DNA of 64,000 nt from Acinetobacter lwoffii (GCA_013530545.1 SPVA01000103.1:1-64000), one strand, 5' to 3'; counted from the first letter of the stretch, positions 53,828-63,465 are shown. Notes: generated by a model from the sequence alone, not told the origin. Numbers and translations: made by a program.

Positions 53828-55630
53828 TTAGAATGCAAAGTGTTCCGCATCCAGGTTCATCAATGGCTCTACACCTGTCGCAATCACTTCAACGTGTGAA
53901 CGAACGCGTGGCAGGATTTTCTTGAAGTAGAAGCGTGCTGTCGTGACTTTGGCATTGTAGAAATCAACCTCAGTGGTGCCCGCAGCCAGTTGCTCCTGAG
54001 CAACCAATGCCATACGTGCCCATAGGTAAGCTAGAGTGACATAACCAGAGAAGTAGAGGTAATCGACTGCAGCCGCACCCACTTCTTCAGGGTTTTGCAT
54101 CGCGCGCATACCAATCTGCATGGTCAGATCGCCCCATTCTTTGTTCAAGGCAGCCAATGGTTCAACGAATTCTTTCATTGCAGCATTGTCTTTGTGCGCT
54201 TCAGCAAATTTATGGATGATCTTGGTGAAGTCTTTCAACATTGCACCTTGCGTACCCAATACTTTACGGCCTAACAAGTCTAGTGCCTGAATTTCAGTGG
54301 TACCTTCGTACAGGCAAGCAATACGTGTATCACGTACGATCTGCTCCATACCGTGCTCAGAAATAAAGCCATGACCACCAAATACCTGAACACCGTGTTT
54401 CGCAGCTTCAGAACCGGTTTCAGTCAGGAATGCTTTTGCGATTGGTGTTAGCAATGACAGGATGTTGTCTGCAAATTTACGGTCTGCTTCTTCTGCAGCA
54501 TGTTCAACCACGTCAGCATATTGTGCTAACAGGTAAACCAGTGCACGACCACCTTCTGCATATGCTTTTTGAGTTAAAAGCATGTTACGTACCGCAGGAT
54601 GCACAATGATTGGATCTGCTTCTTTTTCAGGTGCTTTAGGACCAGAAAGAGAGCGCATTGCCAGACGATCTTTTGCGTATGCAAGCGCGCCTTGGAATGA
54701 ACCTTCAGATGCTGCAAGACCTTGAACTGCTGTACCGATACGTGCTGTGTTCATGAACGTGAACATGCAGTTCAAGCCGCGGTTTTCAGGTCCAATCAGG
54801 AAGCCTTTAGCATTGTCAAAGTTGATGACACAAGTCGCGTTACCATGGATACCCATCTTGTGTTCGATCGAACCACAACGTACGCCGTTACGCTCGCCAA
54901 TCGAACCGTCAGCATTCAGGTTGAATTTTGGCACGATGAATAATGAGATACCTTTGGTACCTTTCGGTGCACCTGGCAGACGAGCAAGTACGATATGGAT
55001 AATGTTCTCTGCCATGTCGTGTTCACCAGCAGAGATAAAGATCTTCTCGCCAGAGATTGCGTAGCTACCGTCCGCTTGTGGTTCAGCTTTAGTACGGATA
55101 ATACCCAAGTCAGAACCCGCATGAGATTCAGTTAAGCACATGGTACCCGTCCATTCACCTGAAACCAGTTTAGGCAGGTAAGCGTCTTTTTGTTCAGCTG
55201 AACCATGATGTTCTAAAGTACGAACCGCACCGTGAGACAGGCCAGGGTACATGCCCCATGCCCAGTTCGCAGTACCCACCATTTCAGAAATCGCGATACC
55301 TAAAGAGTTCGGTAAGCCTTGACCGCCATATTGCTCTTCAGCAGAAAGAGAAGGGAAGCCAAGCTCGATGTATTTTTGGTACGCTTCTTTAAAGCCAGTC
55401 GGAGTTGTGACAACGCCGTCATTCCAGGTACAGCCTTCACGATCACCGGTCTGGTTGATTGGAGACAATTCGTTTTCACAGAAGTCAGCCGCAGCTTCTA
55501 AGTACTGATCTAGCAGCTCACGGCTTACGTTTTCTTGGAATGCAGGGAGATTTGCATAGTGTTGTTCAGCATTTAATAATTCATGCAACACAAATTGCAT
55601 ATCACGTAAAGGCGCTTTGTATTGTGGCAT
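53828..55630 (-). CDS. Acyl-CoA dehydrogenase (long, FadE-like, first of a pair)
   Basis: A 600-residue paralogue of the gene at 51878, with MCLTESHAGSDLGIIRTKA, IEHKMGIHGNATCVINFDNA, and the catalytic region LYEGTTEIQALDLLGRK, followed by the extra C-terminal helical domain. Role: flavin-dependent oxidation of acyl-CoA in beta-oxidation. A palindrome overlapping its probable transcription start region (55647-55659) hints at control by a fatty-acid-responsive repressor. Confidence 0.92.
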   Translation of the reverse strand: MPQYKAPLRDMQFVLHELLNAEQHYANLPAFQENVSRELLDQYLEAAADFCENELSPINQTGDREGCTWNDGVVTTPTGFKEAYQKYIELGFPSLSAEEQYGGQGLPNSLGIAISEMVGTANWAWGMYPGLSHGAVRTLEHHGSAEQKDAYLPKLVSGEWTGTMCLTESHAGSDLGIIRTKAEPQADGSYAISGEKIFISAGEHDMAENIIHIVLARLPGAPKGTKGISLFIVPKFNLNADGSIGERNGVRCGSIEHKMGIHGNATCVINFDNAKGFLIGPENRGLNCMFTFMNTARIGTAVQGLAASEGSFQGALAYAKDRLAMRSLSGPKAPEKEADPIIVHPAVRNMLLTQKAYAEGGRALVYLLAQYADVVEHAAEEADRKFADNILSLLTPIAKAFLTETGSEAAKHGVQVFGGHGFISEHGMEQIVRDTRIACLYEGTTEIQALDLLGRKVLGTQGAMLKDFTKIIHKFAEAHKDNAAMKEFVEPLAALNKEWGDLTMQIGMRAMQNPEEVGAAAVDYLYFSGYVTLAYLWARMALVAQEQLAAGTTEVDFYNAKVTTARFYFKKILPRVRSHVEVIATGVEPLMNLDAEHFAF

Positions 55631-55646
55631 ATCGGTTTCCTCAATA

Positions 55647-55659
55647 CTGGTTGAACCAG
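55647..55659. promoter_or_regulatory. Palindrome just upstream of the acyl-CoA dehydrogenase start
   Basis: CTGGTT-G-AACCAG is a perfect 13-base palindrome 17-29 bases before the ATG at 55630, next to a TATAAC-like -10 on the minus strand (55665 area). It could be an operator of a FadR/PsrA-type regulator. The regulator is not identifiable. Confidence 0.45.
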
Positions 55660-55883
55660 CGTTATAATCTTAGATGAACTAAAACCTGTCTTCACTGACA
55701 CGGTTTGGAATGATCTAATCGTGCAACAACTTCCCCTGCGGTACAAGCTTTTCGGGGTGTTTTCTTGGTGACTGTAAAGTCAAAGATTAATCTGCATGAC
55801 GCATTAAAGGTCTTGAGTATAAAGACTTTAGCCATATTCTGCAGGAAACGAATAGTCAACTGTATGCATGAAAGAGCACGCAA

Positions 55884-55905
55884 TAAAAAAGCACCCGAAG
55901 GTGCT
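55884..55905 (-). terminator. Terminator after the Spy-like lipoprotein gene
   Basis: AGCACC-ttcg-GGTGCT followed by a run of T on the minus strand, about 30 bases after the stop at 55932. Confidence 0.85.
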
Positions 55906-55931
55906 AGTCGTGAAGCCTTGATTCCTATGCA

Positions 55932-56525
55932 TTAATAGGTAGAGGCTGTGGGCTGGAAACGGACATGACATTTGCCATTGATGGTTTGTTCGCTCATCTT
56001 GATCTGTGCAGCAGTCCCGTCTTTTTTGCCTTGACAGGCTTGCAGCATGGCTTGTTGATATGCCTGACGTTGAGCGAGGCGCTGATCAAACTGTTTAGTC
56101 AATTCTGCACGTTTGGCATCCGTCAAGACTTCACCGTGCATCATGCCTCTACGCATATCGGCACGCATCGGACGATGCTCAGCTTTCATGTCGCGATGAC
56201 TTTTCATCTCTTTATGATCTGCTTTAAAGACCATCTTGCAGGTGCCGTCTATGGTTTTATCGCCAGTCTTGATTTGAACAGCCGAGCCCACAGCTTTATT
56301 GTCGCAGGCCTGTTGAAGCTGTTTGGCAAACTGCATGCGTTCTGCACGCTTTGCCTTAAACTGTTCACGCTGTTCGGGAGTTAGATGCTGTTTTTTGCCT
56401 TCATGATGTTTCATCATATGGGGGTGATCATTGTTTGGGACATTACTGGTGGATTGACAGGCAGTCAACGCACCCATTGATAAAACACTTGCACTGATTA
56501 AAGCTATTTTTGTCATGGTTTGCAT
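55932..56525 (-). CDS. Lipoprotein with Spy-like segment and internal duplication
   Basis: From ATG 56525 (MQTMTKIALISASVLSMGA) the protein has a lipobox LTAC, a His/Lys-rich linker and two related units: LTPEQREQFKAKRAERMQ ... QACDNKAVGSAVQIK ... TIDGTCKMVF and LTDAKRAELTKQFDQRL ... QACQGKKDGTAAQIK ... TINGKCHVRF. The LTPEQ helix resembles the LTxxQ motif of Spy/CpxP envelope chaperones. It is divergent from baeS with 135 bases between. An envelope-stress role is inferred. The upstream TTG at 56543 lies in the ribosome site. Confidence 0.65.
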   Translation of the reverse strand: MQTMTKIALISASVLSMGALTACQSTSNVPNNDHPHMMKHHEGKKQHLTPEQREQFKAKRAERMQFAKQLQQACDNKAVGSAVQIKTGDKTIDGTCKMVFKADHKEMKSHRDMKAEHRPMRADMRRGMMHGEVLTDAKRAELTKQFDQRLAQRQAYQQAMLQACQGKKDGTAAQIKMSEQTINGKCHVRFQPTASTY

Positions 56526-56660
56526 TGTATTTATCCCCGTCAAGAAGCTGATTCTATGTCAGATAAAGATTAAACAATAAAGATGAAGAAACAATGAAGA
56601 GTTTTTTGCTGCGGTGTTCGCTACAATAATGAATATAGAAGAAAAATTGAGATTTCTATT

Positions 56661-58313
56661 TTGAACATTCGCCGCATTCCCATTGCATTACGTCTATTTT
56701 TGACCGTGCTGTTGACCACGCTGGTCATTACCACGGTAAGTCTGGGTGTATTGCATCTGAATATGCAGCGTAATTTCGCCCGTTATGTTGCTGATGTCGA
56801 AATGCAGAAGCTGGATTATGTGATTGAAAATCTGGCAGATGTCTATGCAGTCTATCAGGACTGGGGCAATGCGATTCAGGCACAGATCCTCCAGATGGAA
56901 GGTGAAGCCGCACCGGATGATTATGACCGTTTGTCACGCTGGTGGTTACGCCGTCAGTATGATATTGCCTTGCAGCAGCGTTATTTTCAGGAACAGACTC
57001 TGGCTCAGGTCGCACCCAGTATGGTAGATCCGGCGCTGCCACAACGTCAGGTCAATGAAGAAGAATTACGTGTGCTGGCATCTAATTTGCCTTCACAGTT
57101 TCAGCCCTTTGAAGGCTTGAAATTCCCGCTCAGCTCCAATCAGAATCTGTTTAGGGCTGATCGCAAGAATGGGGAACAGCCAGCACAGCAGCCGACCGGC
57201 AAGAAACAGTTTATCCAGATGCCGGATCGTCTTGGTCTCAGTTCACGTCTTTCTCTGTATGATGCCAAGCGTCGTTTTGTGGTCGGTGAGGCTTCGGATG
57301 AGCAGGTCTCTTATCGCCCAATTATGGTGAATAACCAGATTGTCGGCTATTTGGGCTTAAAACCGGTTCTGGATCAGGATGATGCCTTAAGTATCAATTT
57401 CTTTAGTAACCAGAAGCGTTATTTATTTCTGGTTTATGCACTCAGTATTTTGGCGAGTCTGATTGCGTCCCTGTTATTGGCGACTTATTTCAAAAAGCCG
57501 ATTCAACGGCTGCTCAATGGCACACGTGCCTTGACCCAAGGAAATTATCAATATCAGGTTAAAGTGAACCGGAATGATGAATTAGGTGATTTATCCAATG
57601 AATTAAATGCATTGGCGGTGATTCTGGATCAGCATGAAACCTCACGCCGTCAGTGGGTGGCAGATACTTCGCATGAGTTAAAAACCCCATTGGCAGTGTT
57701 GCAAGCACAGATTGAAGCGATGCAGGATGGGATTCGTAAACCAACACCTGAACATTTTTCTTCCATGCTGGCTCAGGTGAACAGCCTGAAAAAACTGACC
57801 CAAGATCTGGCCGCGCTGGCACAGGTCGATGCCCAGCAATTACAATTCTATTTTTCGACGGTGAATCCGTGGGAGGTGGTGCAGCAGGAACTCATCAACT
57901 TCCAGCCGAATTTTGAGCAGGCTGAATTGACGGTCAATGCAGACGGTGAGGGGACTGAGTTAAATCTGGATCTGGATCGTTTTAAACAGATTGTGGCGAA
58001 CTTGCTCAGTAACAGTATTCGCTATACTGAAGCAGGCGGGCAGGTGCATATTCATACGACACAAGATGATAAAGAATGGACCTTATATATCGATGATAGT
58101 CCCTTTGGTCTGACTGATGAACAACTGGCGCGTATTGGTGAGCGTTTCTACCGTGTCGATGATTCTCGTACCCGGGCGACTGGCGGAACCGGACTGGGTT
58201 TGGCATTATCATGTAAAATTACGCAGGCGCTGGGCGGCAGCTTAAGCTTTGCACATTCACCACTGGGTGGTTTACGATGCAAGCTGAGCTTTCCTAAACA
58301 AATGAAACCATGA
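56661..58313 (+). CDS. baeS: Sensor histidine kinase BaeS
   Basis: A membrane kinase of 550 residues: transmembrane helix near residues 11-31, a long periplasmic sensor, second helix near 251-273, HAMP domain, HisKA with VADTSHELKTPLAVLQAQIE (His about 343), then HATPase with VANLLSNSIRYTEAGGQVH and GGTGLGLALSCKI. It starts at TTG 56661. In Acinetobacter BaeSR responds to envelope stress and controls efflux pumps (AdeABC, AdeIJK). baeR follows 13 bases after. Confidence 0.9.
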   Translation: MNIRRIPIALRLFLTVLLTTLVITTVSLGVLHLNMQRNFARYVADVEMQKLDYVIENLADVYAVYQDWGNAIQAQILQMEGEAAPDDYDRLSRWWLRRQYDIALQQRYFQEQTLAQVAPSMVDPALPQRQVNEEELRVLASNLPSQFQPFEGLKFPLSSNQNLFRADRKNGEQPAQQPTGKKQFIQMPDRLGLSSRLSLYDAKRRFVVGEASDEQVSYRPIMVNNQIVGYLGLKPVLDQDDALSINFFSNQKRYLFLVYALSILASLIASLLLATYFKKPIQRLLNGTRALTQGNYQYQVKVNRNDELGDLSNELNALAVILDQHETSRRQWVADTSHELKTPLAVLQAQIEAMQDGIRKPTPEHFSSMLAQVNSLKKLTQDLAALAQVDAQQLQFYFSTVNPWEVVQQELINFQPNFEQAELTVNADGEGTELNLDLDRFKQIVANLLSNSIRYTEAGGQVHIHTTQDDKEWTLYIDDSPFGLTDEQLARIGERFYRVDDSRTRATGGTGLGLALSCKITQALGGSLSFAHSPLGGLRCKLSFPKQMKP

Positions 58314-58326
58314 AGGGAATAGATTG

Positions 58327-59013
58327 ATGAAACATGTCATGCTGGTTGAAGATGAAATCGAACTTGCACAGTTAGTGCGAGACTATCTGGAAGCTGCTGG
58401 TTTTGAGGTCAGTATGTTTCATGATGGGCAGGAAGCATATAACAGTTTTACCCAACGTAAACCGAGCCTGATGATTCTGGACTTGATGGTACCACGTATG
58501 GATGGCCTGACCATTTGCCGTAAAGTCCGTGAACAGTCGGATTTACCGATTATTATGGTGACCGCGCGTACTGAAGAAATTGACCGGGTATTGGGTCTGA
58601 ATATGGGTGCAGATGATTATCTCTGTAAACCGTTTAGCCCGAAGGAACTGGTCGCGCGTGTACAGGCTGTGTTACGTCGTCTGGACCGTAAATCAGAACC
58701 GGAAAGCAATGATTTATTCCGCATGGACAAATCACAACAGCGCATCTGGTACCAGCAAAAAGCCTTGAATTTAACGCCAACTGAATTCCGTTTGCTGGAG
58801 TTATTCCTAGAACATGTCGGACAGGTATATTCACGTGCGCAATTGCTGGATCATATTAATCCGGACAGTTTTGATGTAGCTGACCGTGTCATTGACAGTC
58901 ATATCAAGAATTTGCGCCGTAAGATTTCAGATGCGGCTGAAACCGGCAACCGTCATGAGTGGATTCAGGCGGTGTATGGGGTCGGTTACCGTTTTGAATA
59001 TCCTGAAGACTGA
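58327..59013 (+). CDS. baeR: Response regulator BaeR
   Basis: An OmpR-type regulator: receiver with VEDEIEL acids near the N-terminus, phosphorylated Asp in LMILDLMVPRMDG (about residue 52), Lys in LCKPFSPKELVARV, and a C-terminal winged helix (LNLTPTEFRLLELFLEH, SHIKNLRRKISDA). It should be phosphorylated by BaeS and bind promoters of envelope stress and efflux genes. The ATG at 58327 follows a TTG at 58324; the ATG is taken. Confidence 0.93.
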   Translation: MKHVMLVEDEIELAQLVRDYLEAAGFEVSMFHDGQEAYNSFTQRKPSLMILDLMVPRMDGLTICRKVREQSDLPIIMVTARTEEIDRVLGLNMGADDYLCKPFSPKELVARVQAVLRRLDRKSEPESNDLFRMDKSQQRIWYQQKALNLTPTEFRLLELFLEHVGQVYSRAQLLDHINPDSFDVADRVIDSHIKNLRRKISDAAETGNRHEWIQAVYGVGYRFEYPED

Positions 59014-59035
59014 TTAAGTTTTTAATGTTTAAGAG

Positions 59036-59067
59036 AAGCGAATAGGTGAGAACTTATTCGCTTTCTT
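59036..59067 (+). terminator. Terminator after baeR
   Basis: AAGCGAATA(GGT) / (ACT)TATTCGCTT stem with a GAGA loop and a TTCTTT tail, 22 bases after baeR. Confidence 0.75.
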
Positions 59068-59216
59068 TATAAAGCATTATTTTTTTTGATTTTATGAAAA
59101 GAACAGTACACTTGTATAATGCCTCCTGGATCATTTTAGAGGGTTCTGAAACCTATGGTTTGGATGGTTAAGAATTTATTCTGATCGAGGGCGAAAAACT
59201 GTTGGCTATCAATATT

Positions 59217-59771
59217 TTAATTTATTTCAATATAATAATGAATGCAGTCTCTAGTATCCTCACAGATTAAAGGAAATCTTGCCCAATTTTTTAAAATGCC
59301 TGTTTGGGTGAAACCTGATTTAATCAGGACGTTTTTTGATCTGGTATGTTCTGCATCACAAAAAGTCTCAATTCTTTCAAGAGTGCTATTATCTTTTAAA
59401 TAAGTAAGTACAGCTTTTAGTGACTCTTGCATGAACCCTTGTCCTTGAAATTTTTTTCCTAGCCCAAAGTGGATTTCCCCACAATTCTCTTTATTAAAAA
59501 ACAATACAATTCCCAGAGCCAAATCGGTTTTCTGGTCGCTGACAATCCAGGCAAAATTTTTATCTGGGTCTTCCCAGTTGACCCCACACCAATTTTCCAA
59601 CATGTTTTTTGTCTGACATATATTTTTATGTGGCATTCTCTGGAGGTATTTGCTCGCTTCCCAGTCTCCGAAATATTCAGTAAAGAGAGAATTTTCATCC
59701 CCAGTCTGAAATTTACGTAAATTTAGACGATCAGTTTTTATAGGCGAAGCTAATACTTTGCGAGTTTTCAT
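59217..59771 (-). CDS. GNAT-family N-acetyltransferase (RimJ/RimL-like)
   Basis: The product (184 residues) has the GNAT acetyl-CoA pattern: TDRLNLRKFQTGDENSLF at the start, LALGIVLFF, EIHFGLGKKFQGQGFMQES with the glycine-rich CoA loop (about residues 98-116), and RIETFCDAEHTRSKNVLIKSGF. Relatives acetylate ribosomal proteins or small amines. AT content is higher than the neighbours, and it has no clear operon partner. Confidence 0.82.
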   Translation of the reverse strand: MKTRKVLASPIKTDRLNLRKFQTGDENSLFTEYFGDWEASKYLQRMPHKNICQTKNMLENWCGVNWEDPDKNFAWIVSDQKTDLALGIVLFFNKENCGEIHFGLGKKFQGQGFMQESLKAVLTYLKDNSTLERIETFCDAEHTRSKNVLIKSGFTQTGILKNWARFPLICEDTRDCIHYYIEIN

Positions 59772-59835
59772 AGTTATTTAATTTAAAATTCTAGCCTTAG
59801 TTTAAAAATATATGATCAGCTTCTTCTAGTACAGC

Positions 59836-60204
59836 TTAAATGCTCCTAAATAATTTAATTCTTTGCTGATCTACTTTCTTCAATTTTGCCACCACCAGCT
59901 TATAAGAATTCAGCACCAAATCTTTAATCAAAGATTCATCCAGATCTTCATCCTCGTAAACTGAAATCCAATGCTGTTTATTCATATGCCAACCCGTATG
60001 AATATAAGGATAAATATCCCGCAGCATTGCACCATGCTCAGGCTCGACTTTTAAATTAATCGCAGCTTTTCCTTGCAAATGAAAAGTCAGCATAAAGACT
60101 TTATCCATGACTTTAAATACATCACAACCTTCACCAAAAGGCTGAGTGACAGTGACTTCCGGCAGTTTTAATGCAGTCGATGAAGCAACAATGTGTAGGG
60201 TCAT
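59836..60204 (-). CDS. MmcQ/YjbR-family DNA-binding-like protein
   Basis: This 122-residue protein fits MmcQ/YjbR: LPEVTVTQPFGEGCDVFKVM, VFMLTFHLQGKAAINLKVEP and HMNKQHWISVYEDEDLDESL. The fold is a double-wing/CyaY-like alpha-beta one with a proposed DNA-binding role; function is unknown. It lies 76 bases downstream of the selO gene on the same strand. Confidence 0.85.
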   Translation of the reverse strand: MTLHIVASSTALKLPEVTVTQPFGEGCDVFKVMDKVFMLTFHLQGKAAINLKVEPEHGAMLRDIYPYIHTGWHMNKQHWISVYEDEDLDESLIKDLVLNSYKLVVAKLKKVDQQRIKLFRSI

Positions 60205-60280
60205 AAGTTATGGATAGCTCATCATAAAACTGTGGATAATGCTTAAATTATCCACAGTTTTTATTTTGGATGTGAATAAA

Positions 60281-61726
60281 TTAAGACGAACAACTCACCA
60301 TCACTTCAGGCACATCACTTGGCAATGGCGCTAAATCTTCAGGCTGTTCCAAATCGGGCTGTTTCAGGTAAGGCTGACTGAGTAATTTAAACAGACGGTC
60401 TACTTCAGAAAAATCATCCCGCTCTGCCAGTTCAATGGCTTTCTTTGCCATATGATTCCGCAGAATATAATGCGGATTGGCCAGTTGCATGGCGGCATCC
60501 AATTCTTCTATATCCTGGTGTTCACGGATAGATCCATATTGCGCCAGGAATGCTTCAAACTGGCGTCGGTCCAGACAATCATCTTTAAGGGCTTCATAGT
60601 CTTTATTTTGCAACCCGATAAAACTCTGGGTATAGTCTAGTTGCTCACTTTGCAAAATTCGCAGAAAGGCCATAGCGCAGTCAAAACTGTCTTTATGGAA
60701 ACTTGGCAAGCCCATTTTCTGGTTTAAACCATGTTTATAATGTTCCAAGAATGTTGGTTCATAATGCTCCAGACATGCAGCTAAATCCTGTTTCCATTGT
60801 TCTTTGTCATAATCTGTAGGGCAGAGCGGGACCAGATTGTTTAACCATTGCCACAAATTCCAATGTCCGATACTTGGCTGCTGCTGATAGGTATAACGCC
60901 CTTGATAATCCGAGTGGTTATTGATCCAGTTCGGACGGAAGCGCTCCATAAAGCCATAAGGACCAAAGTCCAAAGTTGAACCGGTAATATTCAGGTTGTC
61001 AGTATTCATCACGCCATGTGCAAAACCAACCAGTTGCCATTTGGCAATCATCACCGCAGTGCGCTGAATAACTTTTGTGGCAAAGCTCAGAATCGGCTGT
61101 TCGGCTTGCAGGCATTCTGGATAATGCCATTCGATACATTTCTGGGTAAATTCAGCTAGTAGATCTGGCTGATACTGATTGATCCATTCAAAATGGCCGA
61201 AACGGATATGACAGTCTGAAGTACGCAACATCATCGCGCCCGGCTCTAGCTTCTCACGCTGAATACCTTGGATTGATGAAGTAAAACCAACTGCATTACT
61301 GGATGCTACACCTAAAGCATTTAAGGCATGACCTGCCAGATACTCACGAATGACTGAACGCAGTACTGCACGACCATCGCCCATGCGTGAATAAGGGGTT
61401 GCACCAGCACCTTTTAAATGCAGGTCAATGGTCTGATTATTTTTATCCAGAATTTGCGCAATCAACAACCCGCGACCATCTCCCAACTGTCCTGCCCATT
61501 GTCCAAACTGATGACCTGCATAGACCATAGCCAAGGGTTCAAATTCAGTAAAAACTTTCTGACCACTACAAATCTCGACCCATTGCGCCTTGTCTTCATC
61601 CGACCATTGCAATTGCTCTGCTAAAGCTGCATTAAAATGTCCGGCTTTCGCACCTTTTAACGGCAGCGGAACTTGATGGTGATAGAGGCGGGCGGGCAGT
61701 GTTTGATAGCGAGAGTTAAAATACAT
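60281..61726 (-). CDS. selO: Protein adenylyltransferase SelO (YdiU)
   Basis: A pseudokinase-fold protein of 481 residues: AGHQFGQWAGQLGDGRG, HLKGAGATPYSRMGDGRAVLRS, GVASSNAVG, and VMNTDNLNITGSTLDFGPYG with the metal-binding Asn and Asp. SelO transfers AMP to Ser/Thr/Tyr of proteins, linked to redox stress. The bacterial form ends without selenocysteine; here the tail is VMVSCSS. Confidence 0.94.
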   Translation of the reverse strand: MYFNSRYQTLPARLYHHQVPLPLKGAKAGHFNAALAEQLQWSDEDKAQWVEICSGQKVFTEFEPLAMVYAGHQFGQWAGQLGDGRGLLIAQILDKNNQTIDLHLKGAGATPYSRMGDGRAVLRSVIREYLAGHALNALGVASSNAVGFTSSIQGIQREKLEPGAMMLRTSDCHIRFGHFEWINQYQPDLLAEFTQKCIEWHYPECLQAEQPILSFATKVIQRTAVMIAKWQLVGFAHGVMNTDNLNITGSTLDFGPYGFMERFRPNWINNHSDYQGRYTYQQQPSIGHWNLWQWLNNLVPLCPTDYDKEQWKQDLAACLEHYEPTFLEHYKHGLNQKMGLPSFHKDSFDCAMAFLRILQSEQLDYTQSFIGLQNKDYEALKDDCLDRRQFEAFLAQYGSIREHQDIEELDAAMQLANPHYILRNHMAKKAIELAERDDFSEVDRLFKLLSQPYLKQPDLEQPEDLAPLPSDVPEVMVSCSS

Positions 61727-61818
61727 GGCATCAGTACAGGATTGGAATAAATTTACTATAACAAAGATAGCTGTATAAAACTGTTGTATAAGCGAGAGTT
61801 CACGTTATCTTTCGGACA

Positions 61819-61843
61819 TAAAAAAAGCCCCAATCGGGGCTTT
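61819..61843 (-). terminator. Terminator after the desaturase gene
   Basis: AAAGCCCC-gatt-GGGGCTTTTTTT on the minus strand, 16 bases after the stop at 61859. Confidence 0.9.
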
Positions 61844-61858
61844 AGTGTTCAACAGCTT

Positions 61859-63025
61859 TTATTGAGAAACTGCAGATTTTTTCAAATTACGAACCAGTAG
61901 ATTCAAGGTTTGACGATGATGAGAAAGACGCTGTTCAACCAGCTGGAATTCAACTTTCAGCTTGTCATCCATCTGATGGATTTTTTCAGCCATCGATGCT
62001 TTCTTGACCTGAATTTCCTGTTCTTTCAGCTTCGCCCAGTCATTTAAAGTTTGGGTAAATGCATCATATTCCTGTGCGATCTTGGTTTTTACCGCCGAGA
62101 TATCTTCAGAAACATCATGGCCATATACCGCAAGATCCTGTTCAGCATATTTAAACTTCATTGCCAATTCCGCTTTTTTGATATTAAAGCTAGGAATGCG
62201 GCGCAAGTTTTTAGCTAAACCAAGTTTAGAACAAGTCCAGATCAACCATTTAGTTGGATCGTATTGCCACCATTTTACGCCGTTACGGTAATCGTATTGG
62301 AAAATGTGGTGATAGTTATGATAACCCTCACCCCAAGTTGCAACCGCGAGTACGAAGTTGTCACGTGCAGTATTTTCGTCGGTATAAGGACGATTTCCCC
62401 ACATGTGGCAAAGTGAGTTAATGAAGAAGGTTACATGATGGCTCAGGATTAAACGCATTAATCCACCCAACAGCAATACGCCCCAGACATCGCCGACTGC
62501 CCAACCAATTGGCAATAAAATCGCAGCATGAACAGCAATCACTAAAGGAACGTAGTATTTGTCCTGAAACATTACCACTTTGTCTTTTAACAGATCTGGC
62601 GCATTTTTATAGTTGGCAGCACTAGATGGATAATCACGTAACATCCAGCCAATATGTGCGTACCAGAAGCCTTTATTGATCGAGTACGGGTCTTGATCAA
62701 CATCATCGACATGACGGTGATGGGTACGGTGACCAGATGCCCAGAATAAAATACTATTCTGTACAGCAAATGTACCCATAATCATCAAGATGATTTTTAA
62801 TGGTAAAGTGGCTTCATAAGCACGATGTGCCCACAGGCGATGGTATCCTGCTGTAATGCCGAGGCTGCTTACGCCCAGTAAAACAAACATACTGATCCAA
62901 GCGGCAGCGCTAAAATCATGGTGATACGCATACAACGGAATCGCAATCAGAGCTACGATTGGTAAAAATACCAATGCAAACACAGCAATCCAGTTGATGG
63001 GGGCTTTGGGTAAGGGAGCATTCAT
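61859..63025 (-). CDS. Fatty acyl-CoA delta-9-type desaturase with a C-terminal coiled-coil extension
   Basis: The three diiron His boxes of membrane desaturases are present: HRLWAH (about residues 60-65), HRTHHRHVD (about 97-105) and YHNYHH (about 235-240), with transmembrane helices between. It makes monounsaturated acyl chains in membrane lipid control. About 130 residues after the last box form a Lys/Glu-rich, probable coiled coil, longer than usual. The ATG at 63025 is chosen over the GTG at 63037, whose ribosome site is too close. Confidence 0.9.
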   Translation of the reverse strand: MNAPLPKAPINWIAVFALVFLPIVALIAIPLYAYHHDFSAAAWISMFVLLGVSSLGITAGYHRLWAHRAYEATLPLKIILMIMGTFAVQNSILFWASGHRTHHRHVDDVDQDPYSINKGFWYAHIGWMLRDYPSSAANYKNAPDLLKDKVVMFQDKYYVPLVIAVHAAILLPIGWAVGDVWGVLLLGGLMRLILSHHVTFFINSLCHMWGNRPYTDENTARDNFVLAVATWGEGYHNYHHIFQYDYRNGVKWWQYDPTKWLIWTCSKLGLAKNLRRIPSFNIKKAELAMKFKYAEQDLAVYGHDVSEDISAVKTKIAQEYDAFTQTLNDWAKLKEQEIQVKKASMAEKIHQMDDKLKVEFQLVEQRLSHHRQTLNLLVRNLKKSAVSQ

Positions 63026-63465
63026 CTCCAACAGCACTCCTAGAACCTCGGAAGGTATAACAAAAAGCAGAAACTACTGTTGGTTTTAACAGCAGCCTAT
63101 CTTGTCCATATTAGCATGTGCCCTAAGGCATCACTAGCATTATTGTACGGTTGTATTGTACTTGTCGGTAACAGAATAAGTAGGGCAGAAGTGACCATTT
63201 TGTGAGCGTAGACAGGCTCTAATTTCCGACTAAGTGACTGAGGATTATCATTCTTTCAGAAAATTGAAACCGAATGAATCAGAGGAAAATGGTTGTTCAT
63301 AATTTCTACAATATTATCAGGAAATTTGCGGAATATAGATGTTGGACAACTTTATTTCACTTTCAAATAAAATCTGATTAAGGACGATTCACACTTTCAT
63401 TATTGCGTTATCGAAATGAACGGGATCAAGAAATACCTAGATCAATCAAGGCTAATAGAGATTAT
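63026..63465. other. Intergenic region upstream of the desaturase gene
   Basis: These 440 bases carry no convincing gene. On the minus strand TTACCG (63171-63166) and TACAAT (63147-63142) lie 18 bases apart, a weak promoter candidate for the desaturase. I found no clear operator palindrome. Confidence 0.35.
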
